Source: a bacterium (GTDB lineage: Bacteria > Eremiobacterota > Eremiobacteria > Baltobacterales > Baltobacteraceae). Taken from it: a stretch of 7,917 nt of DNA. Every line of letters starts with the position of its first letter. The stretch's first letter is position 1. The stretch lies in contig JAJYHP010000073.1 of NCBI GenBank assembly GCA_021784715.1, positions 1-7,917 of the forward strand, given 5' to 3'. Positions 1 through 6,749 of the stretch are shown one piece after another. The translations under genes were made by a program, and so were the position numbers. The notes under the pieces are model-generated. The model was not told where the DNA came from and searched no databases. It saw only the letters and a list, made by a program, of their open reading frames with translations.

Positions 1-26
1 CGGCGGGGCGAGGCGCGAAGAGGGAG

Positions 27-42
27 CAATGCCGTAGCATTG
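27..42 (-). terminator. Short hairpin downstream of secA (possible weak terminator or RNA 3' structure)
   Basis: On the minus strand, CAATGC-TACG-GCATTG forms a 6-bp stem closed by a cUACGg loop, a member of the very stable UNCG tetraloop class. It lies about 72 bases beyond the secA stop. The sequence after it is pyrimidine-rich (CTCCCTCTTC) but not a run of T, so intrinsic termination would be weak. It could also simply sit at the start of a gene outside the window. Confidence 0.3.
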
Positions 43-62
43 TGACCGATGAGCAACGCTGC

Positions 63-85
63 ACCCGGCGGAAAAGACCCGGCGG
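63..85. repeat. 9-bp direct repeat downstream of secA
   Basis: ACCCGGCGG occurs at 63-71 and again at 77-85, with five bases (AAAAG) between, giving a 14-base period. It lies in the non-genic stretch left of the secA stop. No function is assigned. The rest of 1-114 shows no supported gene. Confidence 0.5.
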
Positions 86-114
86 GCATGTGGTGAGACT
101 TACGGCTCGGGACA

Positions 115-2745
115 CTAGCTCAGCGCAGCCGCTCCGGGGGCGCCATGGCACTTCTTGTATTTCTTCCCGCTTCCGCAGGGGCAGAGATCGTTGCGGCCGA
201 CCTTCGGTTGATCGCGATGAAGCGGCTTCGCCGGCTCCTCGCTCGCCAGGTTCGTCCGCATCTCCCGACTTGGTCGCGGGCCTCCGGGCACCGGTCCGAG
301 CAATGCTTCGACGTCTCGCTCCGAAAGATGCCCGCCCTCGGCTTCGCCTTGCCCGCCATGGAGCGATATCGGTGCCCCGTCGGGCTGCTCTTCCCCATAC
401 TCGATCTGTACGTGAAAGAGCGCTTTAATCGCCTCGTCGGCGATATTGTTCTTAAGATCCTCGAATATTTCGAACGCCTCTTTTTCGTACTCGACGCGCG
501 GATCGATCTGCCCGTAGCCGCGTAACCCGATACCGTTCTTGAGGTGATCCATCACGTAGAGATGGTCGACCCACTGGCGGTCGATGATCGGAAGCAGTAA
601 GAAACGCTGCTCGACGATCCGCATCATATCGGGGCCGACTTCGGCTTCTTTCTTTTCGTAAGCCTCGACGGCGCGCTCGTTGAGCAGCCGACGAATGCCC
701 TCGCGATCGTGGCGCCCGAGTTCTTCGAGCGTCACGCTCTGCTTGATCGGGAAAATAATTTCGAGCTCGTTAAGAACCTCGGGAAGATCCCAGTCGCCGG
801 GATGCGCGTTCTCCGCGACGTTTTGCTCGATCGTTTCGTTGATTTTTGCGGCAAGCGTCTGCAACATAAACGAACGAGAATCGAACGTGCCTTCCAAAAT
901 CGCACGGCGATCGGCGTAAATAATCTCGCGTTGTTTGTTCATCACGTCGTCGTATTCGAGAACGTGTTTGCGAATTTCGTAATTGTGATTTTCGACGCGC
1001 TTCTGTGCGTGCTCGATACTGCGCGAAACGAGTTTCGACTCGATCGGCGCCTCGTCGGTAAAGCCGACTCGGTCCATCATCGAGGTCATGCGGTCGCCGC
1101 CGAAGAGCCGCATAACTTCGTCTTCGAGCGAGAGATAAAAGCGCGTCGATCCCGGGTCGCCCTGGCGTCCCGAACGACCGCGCAACTGGTTATCGATGCG
1201 TCGCGATTCATGCCGTTCGGTGCCGATGATGTGGAGCCCGCCGATGTCGGCGACGCCTTCTCCGAGTTTAATATCGGTGCCGCGGCCGGCCATGTTCGTG
1301 GCGATCGTCACTTGGGCGTAGCTGCCGGCATCTTTAATGATATCGGCCTCTTGCTCGTGATACTTGGCGTTGAGGACGTTACACTCCACGCCTTTTCGAC
1401 GCAAATTCCCGGCGAGCAACTCGCTTTTCTCAATCGAGCGCGTACCGACGAGAACCGGGCGACCCTTCGCGTGCTCGGCGATGATCTCAGTCACCACCGC
1501 TTCGAACTTTGCTTTTTCGCTCTTGAAGACGATATCGGGAAAGTCTTTGCGAACCATCGGCATGTTGGTAGGAATCGTAACGACATCGAGGCTGTAGATC
1601 TCGCGAAACTCTCGTTCCTCGGTCTTTGCCGTTCCGGTCATACCGGCAAGGTGATCGTAGAGCCGGAAAAGATTCTGGAAGGTGATGGTGGCGAGCGTCT
1701 GGTCCTCGCCGCGAACCTTGATGCCTTCTTTCGCTTCGATCGCTTGGTGAATACCGTCGGAATAGCGTCGCCCGTACATGAGGCGGCCGGTGAATTCATC
1801 GACGATAACGATTTCATCGTCTTTAATGATGTATTGCTGGTCGCGATGAAAGAGATTCCATGCTTTTAAGCCGGCGTTTAATTGGTGCGCGAGCTCGATA
1901 TTGCGCTGGTCGTATAAGTTGGAAATGCCCAACATTTTCTCGACTTTTGCTACGCCGGCTTCAGTGATCGGAGCGGCGTGCGCTTTTTCATCGACCGTAT
2001 AGTCCTCGCCCTTTTTCAAGCGAGGTATAACTTGAGCGAACTTCCCGTACAGATCGGTCGATTCTTGCGACGGCCCGCTGATGATGAGCGGCGTGCGCGC
2101 TTCGTCGATGAGAATCGAGTCGACTTCGTCGATGAGGGCGAAGTAGAGATCGCGCTGGACCAGGTCTTCCTTCTGCCACGCCATGTTGTCGCGGAGGTAG
2201 TCGAACCCGACTTCGTTGTTGGTGACGTAGGTGATGTCGCAAGCGTAGACCTCGCGTCGCTCGGTCGGTTCCAGCCCGTGCTGGACGATTCCGACGGAGA
2301 GTCCGAGCGAGCGATAGAGCGGGCCCATCCATTCTGCGTCGCGGCGTGCCAGATAGTCATTCACCGTTACAACGTGGACGCCGCGCCCTACCAGCGCGCG
2401 CGCGTAAACGGGCAACGTTGCGACGAGCGTCTTTCCCTCACCGGTCCGCATCTCGGCGATGCGTCCTTCGTAGAGTACCTGGCCGCCCATGATTTGGACG
2501 TCGAAATGGCGCATCCCCAAAACGCGGCGCCCCGCCTCCCGTGTGACCGCGAAGGCCTCGGGAAGCAGATGGTCGAGATCTTCGCCACGGTCGAGACGCA
2601 AGCGGAACTCCGCGGTCTTGCCGCGCAACGCTTCGTCGTCGAGCGTCGAGATCTCCGCTTCGAGTCCGTTCACCAAGGTCGCCGTTTTCCGAAGACGGGC
2701 GATGTCGCGTTCGTTTGCGTCGAAGAGCGTTTTCAGGAAGGCCAT
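115..2745 (-). CDS. secA: Preprotein translocase ATPase SecA
   Basis: An 876-residue motor that drives unfolded preproteins through SecYEG at the cytoplasmic membrane. It is full length (B. subtilis 841, E. coli 901). Nucleotide-binding domain 1 begins at the N-terminus and carries Walker A TGEGKT (101-106) and Walker B DEVD (206-209). The preprotein cross-linking domain lies at about 226-369. Domain 1 resumes with [11 protein letters not shown] (367-377). Domain 2 holds [10 protein letters not shown] (483-492) and the arginine-finger region [14 protein letters not shown] (520-533). The helical scaffold and wing regions follow to about 780. A variable linker leads to the C-terminal zinc motif [14 protein letters not shown] (C855, C857, C866, H867), which in other species contacts SecB, ribosome or lipids. 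ATG 2745 matches the family N-terminus ([13 protein letters not shown]). No good Shine-Dalgarno lies at normal distance, so coupling to the kinase gene is likely. No motif is missing. Confidence 0.99.
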   Translation of the reverse strand: MAFLKTLFDANERDIARLRKTATLVNGLEAEISTLDDEALRGKTAEFRLRLDRGEDLDHLLPEAFAVTREAGRRVLGMRHFDVQIMGGQVLYEGRIAEMRTGEGKTLVATLPVYARALVGRGVHVVTVNDYLARRDAEWMGPLYRSLGLSVGIVQHGLEPTERREVYACDITYVTNNEVGFDYLRDNMAWQKEDLVQRDLYFALIDEVDSILIDEARTPLIISGPSQESTDLYGKFAQVIPRLKKGEDYTVDEKAHAAPITEAGVAKVEKMLGISNLYDQRNIELAHQLNAGLKAWNLFHRDQQYIIKDDEIVIVDEFTGRLMYGRRYSDGIHQAIEAKEGIKVRGEDQTLATITFQNLFRLYDHLAGMTGTAKTEEREFREIYSLDVVTIPTNMPMVRKDFPDIVFKSEKAKFEAVVTEIIAEHAKGRPVLVGTRSIEKSELLAGNLRRKGVECNVLNAKYHEQEADIIKDAGSYAQVTIATNMAGRGTDIKLGEGVADIGGLHIIGTERHESRRIDNQLRGRSGRQGDPGSTRFYLSLEDEVMRLFGGDRMTSMMDRVGFTDEAPIESKLVSRSIEHAQKRVENHNYEIRKHVLEYDDVMNKQREIIYADRRAILEGTFDSRSFMLQTLAAKINETIEQNVAENAHPGDWDLPEVLNELEIIFPIKQSVTLEELGRHDREGIRRLLNERAVEAYEKKEAEVGPDMMRIVEQRFLLLPIIDRQWVDHLYVMDHLKNGIGLRGYGQIDPRVEYEKEAFEIFEDLKNNIADEAIKALFHVQIEYGEEQPDGAPISLHGGQGEAEGGHLSERDVEALLGPVPGGPRPSREMRTNLASEEPAKPLHRDQPKVGRNDLCPCGSGKKYKKCHGAPGAAALS

Positions 2746-2751
2746 GCTGAG

Positions 2752-5403
2752 CTATATACTCCGAGAAAGGTCAGATGTTGTGGTGCGTTCGTGCGCCGGT
2801 AAGAGGGGGAGATCGACCGAGAACGTACTCCCGGCATTTTCTTTAGAACGCACCTGAATGCTCCCGCGATGCGCCTCGGCTATTTTTTTGGCAACGTAGA
2901 GGCCGATACCCGAGCCTTCGATGCCGCGATTGCGCGCGTTGCTGCCGCGTCCGAACCTGGTAAATACCGTTGCAAGGTCACCCTGCGGTATGCCGATGCC
3001 GTGGTCGGTGACGTCGAGCACCGCACGCCCGCCCTTCTTTGTCACGTGAACGACGATCTCTTCGCCGGAATACTTTAAGGCGTTCGAAATAAGATTGTCG
3101 AGCACGTGCCGAAAGCGCGACCGGTCGAGTTCGACCATGATGTCGTTTTCTCCCGGAGCGAAGACGACGCGCGGATTGTTCGGCGCAATCTCGCTAAGAT
3201 TTTCGGCAACGTACGCCGCAAAATCGGTCGGCGTCTGCTCCAGGGCGAAACTCTCACCTTGCGAATGCGCGAGCGCGAGCGCGTCTTCGGCGAGTCGTAC
3301 TAACCGTTTCGCTTGCGCGTAGATGGTCTCGATTTCCTCGGACTTGGTGTTGACGTTCTCCATGAGGAGTTCGCAGTATCCTTCGATGACGGTCAGCGGA
3401 CCTCGGAAATCGTGCGCCAACATGGCAAGCAGGTCGTCCTTAAATTGGTTCGATTCGTGGAGCGCCCTATTCGCGTCGGTCGACGCAGCGTAGAGTTCGA
3501 GGTTGCGCAACGCAAGCGCGGTAAGCGCGCCGAGCTCCTGCAGCAACCGTAACCGGTCGCGACCAAAACGAGTGTCGCCCTTCACCCCGACGAGCAGAAA
3601 GGCGTCGATCGCGTCATTCGCGCCCTCTCCCGCTCCGTGGACGAGCGGAGCAACGGCAAAGCCGACGCCTTCGATCAGGCGTTGCACGCGGCGCTCCTCC
3701 GGGCCGATTCCCATTGCCTGCGTAACACGCATATCGAGCGCGAGGCCCGTGCGAGCGATGAGATCCTCTACCGCTCCTCCATAGGAACCGACAACGCCGT
3801 ATCGATCGCCCATCCAGCGTAAAACGCAAGCTTGTTCGGCATCGACGAGCGATGCCGCCAAGCGCGACATCACCTCTGCAAGCGTCGGGAGGTCGACTTG
3901 TCCGAGGATCGTACGCGCGGCCTCGGCGAGCGTTTCGCGTTCCTGCGCGCGACGTCGTTCCCGTTCGTATGCATGTGCATTGGCCAAAGCTATTTCGAGA
4001 TGTGAGGCGAGTGTGCGAACGAACATCGCTCGCTCGTCTTGCGGCCAGGTAAAGCCGCCGTCGACGCTGCGCATGGCGATGAGGCCCCACAGATTCCCGT
4101 CGATTCGCAGCGGCACTACGACCCCGGAACCATCGCCGAAAAGCGCTTCCCGCGATGCGCGCGGCAGCAGGGCCGAATCGGAGGGATCGTCGACGACGAG
4201 GAAAGGCTCCAATCCAGCGCGATCCACGCGATCGTGCGGCGTAAACCCACGCGAGCTGTCGCGCGAGCGCATGGCGCGACGAACGAGTACGTCGCCGTCG
4301 AGAACGTAGGCGAAACAATCGATCGGTAACTCGTGCGATGTTGTAACGACGAATACCAGTAGCACCTCATCGACGTACTGCGTGTCGCGAAGGATGCGCA
4401 CCACGCGCTCTAACGATTCGGCCTGGGTTCTGCGCGCTCGCTCGCGTTCGTAAAGGCGCGCGTTCGAAAGGGCCAACCCGACATGGAAGGCAAGCGACCG
4501 GAGCGCGCTGATATCGGCGTCGTCGAAAGCATGCGGTTGGGCCGATTCGAGGACGAGCGCATTTTCGATTTTACCATCGACGATAAACGGCACGCCGATC
4601 GCGCTGCGGGCTCCACCTTTCGCCGCGTCGTGGACGGCATCATAATCGTCGCGCCGCGCCGCCAGCCCGGAGAACACCTTGCGTAATTCGCTCTCTAATT
4701 CGATCGCGGTGGTCGGCGCATCGACGAATGGGGCGCTCGACGCAACCGGAACGATGCGGGCGTTTCCGGAGCGTTCGAAAATCGTACAGGTATCGGCGTT
4801 AAACGCGGACCGTACACCGCTGACGATCCCGCCGAGGACGTCTTTCCGGTCGAGCGATTTATGCAGGCGCTCGTTGACCATCGCCAACAATTGGCTATCG
4901 CGCGATAGCCGATGCGCGGCCGCCAAGGCACGCGAGGTATCGAGCAGGTGCGTCGCCACGCCGCAAAGGGCGGCGAGATCGCCCTGTAGACCTTCGTCGA
5001 GCGGGGCATCGAGGCCGATCGCTACGACGCCGATCGTCTTTTGCGCAGCGATGAGCGGGATGAAAAGCAGATCGCAGTCGAGGACCGACGGGCTAACCCC
5101 GGCAAGAACGCGTTGTTTGTCGCGCGGAACGAAGCAAACGCCGCCGCGCTCGAAGCGCGCGAGCGCGTGAAGAAAAAGACGCCGCAGCTCATGCGAGCCG
5201 TCGCGCAGGCGAAAGCCGCTCGCCCCCTCCGGTGCGGTCGCGACGACGAGCGCGTCGTCAACAAAAAGCAGCGCCGAAGAGAACCGCGGGTGCGCGATAT
5301 CGCCGACGCCGCGCGCGAGAATATCGGCGCGCTCCTGCGGATCGCTTGCGGCGATGAGCGCCGCAAGCGCGGAATAGAGCCCCTGCGATTCGCCTTGGCT
5401 CAT
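2752..5403 (-). CDS. Soluble sensor histidine kinase with four tandem GAF domains
   Basis: An 883-residue predicted cytoplasmic two-component kinase with no signal peptide or membrane segment. It has four GAF-like sensor modules at about 10-155, 170-315, 330-478 and 490-637. These are joined by helical linkers with a recurring signature (LSNARLYERER at 312-322, LANAHAYERER at 473-483, LRNLELY at 632-638). The HisKA H-box is LAHDFRGPL with phosphoacceptor H664. The ATPase domain follows: N-box HVLDNLISNALKY (766-778), G1 DHGIGIP (800-806), F-box FTRFGRG (814-820) and G2 GSGIGL (830-835). All key residues are present, so it should be an active kinase. No phytochrome-type Cys-His chromophore motif is seen, so the ligands are unknown. 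No receiver domain or response regulator lies in the window. ATG 5403 follows the lipoprotein stop by 12 bases with only a weak AGAGA ribosome-binding site; the stop is 6 bases before secA. Confidence 0.94.
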   Translation of the reverse strand: MSQGESQGLYSALAALIAASDPQERADILARGVGDIAHPRFSSALLFVDDALVVATAPEGASGFRLRDGSHELRRLFLHALARFERGGVCFVPRDKQRVLAGVSPSVLDCDLLFIPLIAAQKTIGVVAIGLDAPLDEGLQGDLAALCGVATHLLDTSRALAAAHRLSRDSQLLAMVNERLHKSLDRKDVLGGIVSGVRSAFNADTCTIFERSGNARIVPVASSAPFVDAPTTAIELESELRKVFSGLAARRDDYDAVHDAAKGGARSAIGVPFIVDGKIENALVLESAQPHAFDDADISALRSLAFHVGLALSNARLYERERARRTQAESLERVVRILRDTQYVDEVLLVFVVTTSHELPIDCFAYVLDGDVLVRRAMRSRDSSRGFTPHDRVDRAGLEPFLVVDDPSDSALLPRASREALFGDGSGVVVPLRIDGNLWGLIAMRSVDGGFTWPQDERAMFVRTLASHLEIALANAHAYERERRRAQERETLAEAARTILGQVDLPTLAEVMSRLAASLVDAEQACVLRWMGDRYGVVGSYGGAVEDLIARTGLALDMRVTQAMGIGPEERRVQRLIEGVGFAVAPLVHGAGEGANDAIDAFLLVGVKGDTRFGRDRLRLLQELGALTALALRNLELYAASTDANRALHESNQFKDDLLAMLAHDFRGPLTVIEGYCELLMENVNTKSEEIETIYAQAKRLVRLAEDALALAHSQGESFALEQTPTDFAAYVAENLSEIAPNNPRVVFAPGENDIMVELDRSRFRHVLDNLISNALKYSGEEIVVHVTKKGGRAVLDVTDHGIGIPQGDLATVFTRFGRGSNARNRGIEGSGIGLYVAKKIAEAHRGSIQVRSKENAGSTFSVDLPLLPAHERTTTSDLSRSI

Positions 5404-5415
5404 CGTCTCTGCATG

Positions 5416-6537
5416 CTACGGACTCAGCGCGATGCCGACGACCGTCCCTCCGACCGAGAGCGACGCCTTCGGTGCAACGTTCCCGGTCGCACCCGGCGCG
5501 AATACGAAGACTTTGTTCGCACCGCTATCGGCGACATAGATATTGCCGCTCGCATCGACTTTGACATCGCTCGGAGCGACGAGACCGGTCGAAGAGCCGG
5601 AAATAATCGCCGTCGGCGCAACATTCCCGTTCGCGTTCGCGGCAAAGACGAGCACCGCAGGTCCGATGCCGACTGCCGAGGGATCGGCGACATAAATCGC
5701 GCCGTTGCTCGCAACGGTCACGCCGCGCGGCGCGCCGAGATGCGTTAACGAACCGACGATCGCCGAGGACGGCGCAAGATTCAGCGGAGTAGCGGAGGGC
5801 AGAGGCGTCGGCGAGGGCGTGGTCGTCGGCGAGCTCGAGGGGCTCGGCGTCGGGCTCGGGGTCGCCGTCGCAACCGGGGTTGCAGTTGGGATAGGGGTCG
5901 GCGACGGCGTTGGAATCGTGTAGGTTGCAACGGTTGCGTCGCCGCTGTTCGCAACGATGACGGCATTTCCGGAGACGAACGCGGCTCCCGTTGGGATATT
6001 TAGCAACGTCGCAGCGCCGCCGATATCATCTTGTAGCGCAGGCGACCCACTCGCAAGCGAATAGATCAGCAACTGGCTCGGCGCGACCGAGGCGGGGTTC
6101 AGCGTCGTCAGAGCAAGAAGATTCTGTGCTCGCTCGATCGTCAAGCCTCGCGGCTCCGGAGCGTCGATCGCGGCGCTGAGGAAGGTTGCATACGGAAGGA
6201 CGTTCCCCGTCGCCTGCGATTGAAACTCAAGCATCGATGCCGAACCGGTGCTCGCATTATAGTTCGCGACCCAGAGGTTGCCCGCGGAGTCGAAGTCGAG
6301 GTACTGAGGAGCGTTCAGCGTCGTCGATGCGCCGCCGATCTGGTAGCTCGGCGCGGTCAGTGAAGCGGTCGTCGACGAAAAGATCGCGACGGCGTTGAGC
6401 GAGGTATTCGCCGCGTAGAGCGTCGAGGTCGCAAAATTGGGACCGATATTCAGGTTGGTCGACGTACTGGAATTGCACGCGGCGACCGCGACTGCGACGC
6501 TGATGGCGGCGAGTCCGAGGGTTAAACGACGAAGCAT
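5416..6537 (-). CDS. Lipoprotein with six-bladed NHL-like beta-propeller and internal Pro/Thr/Ser linker
   Basis: A 373-residue exported protein. The first 20 residues are a signal peptide (basic MLRR, then an Ala/Val/Leu core) ending in a lipobox V18-A19-A20-C21, so Cys21 is likely lipidated and the protein membrane-bound. The rest is made of repeats of about 50 residues. Each has a strand such as VLVFA or VFVFA, a GNVAP-type loop, a short I-S-G strand, then an L-x-AP-x-GV-x-VD-x-x-GNIYVAD segment (clearest at 75-91, 268-285 and 319-338). I count about six units, which suits a closed NHL/SMP-30-like propeller. Residues 209-252 are a Pro/Thr/Ser-rich linker set inside unit four. ATG 6537 has a good Shine-Dalgarno (AAGGAG, five bases away). 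Such propellers usually bind proteins or ligands, or act as lactonases; no catalytic metal site is evident, so function is unknown. The gene overlaps the small membrane gene by 16 bases and is followed after 12 bases by the kinase. Confidence 0.85.
   Translation of the reverse strand: MLRRLTLGLAAISVAVAVAACNSSTSTNLNIGPNFATSTLYAANTSLNAVAIFSSTTASLTAPSYQIGGASTTLNAPQYLDFDSAGNLWVANYNASTGSASMLEFQSQATGNVLPYATFLSAAIDAPEPRGLTIERAQNLLALTTLNPASVAPSQLLIYSLASGSPALQDDIGGAATLLNIPTGAAFVSGNAVIVANSGDATVATYTIPTPSPTPIPTATPVATATPSPTPSPSSSPTTTPSPTPLPSATPLNLAPSSAIVGSLTHLGAPRGVTVASNGAIYVADPSAVGIGPAVLVFAANANGNVAPTAIISGSSTGLVAPSDVKVDASGNIYVADSGANKVFVFAPGATGNVAPKASLSVGGTVVGIALSP
5782..5913 (-). repeat. Low-complexity Pro/Thr/Ser-rich coding repeat
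   Basis: Encodes residues 209-252 of the lipoprotein: irregular units of the type PTP, PSP, ATP and TPSPTPSP. On the plus strand it appears as a GGCGT/GGGCTCGG-rich tract. Such tracts form extended, flexible linkers and often vary in length between strains through slippage. The reading frame is intact across it. Confidence 0.85.
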
Positions 6538-6743
6538 GAAGTCTCCTTGAGAGCGAGCTGGATCAGGTTCCGCCCCGCCCCGATCTTTCCTTGGCTCGAC
6601 CGGGCGCCGGGTGCTCGATGGAGCACCCAGAGTGCCAAAATAACCGCAATCAGGGCGATCGCGACCAGGGCGAGCGCGCGCAGGAGCACCCGACGGCGAT
6701 GGATCGGGCGACTCGATTCGATATCGATAATGGAACGCGGCAC
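6522..6743 (-). CDS. Small single-pass membrane protein of unknown function
   Basis: Seventy-three codons from GTG 6743, which has a strong Shine-Dalgarno (AAAGGAG) nine bases upstream. The stop of the deacetylase overlaps this signal region, so translational coupling is likely. The N-terminal 15 residues are polar. HRRR (15-18) precedes a long hydrophobic stretch at about 19-41 (Leu, Ala, Ile, Val), and a basic or polar tail of about 30 residues follows. This predicts one transmembrane helix with the N-terminus inside. I do not recognise the family. The 3' end runs 16 bases into the lipoprotein gene in another frame and also contains that gene's ribosome-binding site and a perfect hairpin. 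The tail beyond residue 45 may therefore be shaped as much by RNA signals as by protein function. A role alongside the neighbouring envelope genes is plausible but inferred only from position. Confidence 0.6.
   Translation of the reverse strand: MPRSIIDIESSRPIHRRRVLLRALALVAIALIAVILALWVLHRAPGARSSQGKIGAGRNLIQLALKETSCFVV
6543..6548 (-). promoter_or_regulatory. Ribosome-binding site of the lipoprotein gene
   Basis: AAGGAG on the minus strand, five bases before ATG 6537. It lies inside the small membrane ORF, again as Lys-Glu codons. It fixes the lipoprotein start, which also matches a proper signal peptide. Confidence 0.8.
6609..6628 (-). other. Perfect 8-bp inverted repeat inside the small membrane gene
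   Basis: GGGTGCTC and GAGCACCC are separated by four bases, which gives a stable RNA hairpin. On the transcript it ends about 60 bases before the lipoprotein Shine-Dalgarno. No T-run follows on either strand, so it is not a standard terminator. A further copy of the 5' arm lies upstream at 6684-6691. Confidence 0.6.
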
Positions 6744-6749
6744 GAAAGG

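Noticed and set aside
1..90. Minus-strand open frame starting at ATG 90 and running off the left edge (30 codons)
   Set aside because: No ribosome-binding site, no recognisable sequence, and too short to judge; a second possible start at 40 is equally unsupported.
709..1869. Long plus-strand open frame (386 codons) opposite secA
   Set aside because: It lies fully antisense to conserved SecA motifs, matches no family I recognise, and is explained by the strong codon bias of the gene on the other strand.
1978..2802. Plus-strand open frame (274 codons) opposite the secA 5' end and the kinase 3' end
   Set aside because: It is antisense to the SecA N-terminus with no recognisable domain; a mirror frame of a GC-rich gene.
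2752..5403. Kinase as a phytochrome or cyanobacteriochrome-like photoreceptor
   Set aside because: Multiple GAF domains suggested it, but none shows the Cys-His chromophore site or the DIP-type motif of those proteins.
5041..5748. Plus-strand open frame spanning the kinase-lipoprotein junction
   Set aside because: It is Arg- and Ala-rich, low in complexity, without a family match, and opposite two well-supported genes.
5782..5913. Pro/Thr/Ser tract as a minisatellite or CRISPR-like array
   Set aside because: Units are short and irregular, have no spacers, and are in frame within a protein; it is an ordinary coding low-complexity linker.
6609..6628. Perfect hairpin read as an intrinsic terminator
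   Set aside because: No run of T follows on either strand, and it lies inside a coding frame in the middle of a tightly packed operon.
6540..6635. Possible TPP riboswitch ahead of the lipoprotein gene: GGGUGC-like 5' part and a GAACCUGAUC 3' part in the right order
   Set aside because: The invariant CUGAGA segment and the GGAUAAUGCC...GCG stem-loop are both missing, the segment is coding, and the downstream gene has no link to thiamine. Most likely a chance likeness; a covariance-model search would settle it.
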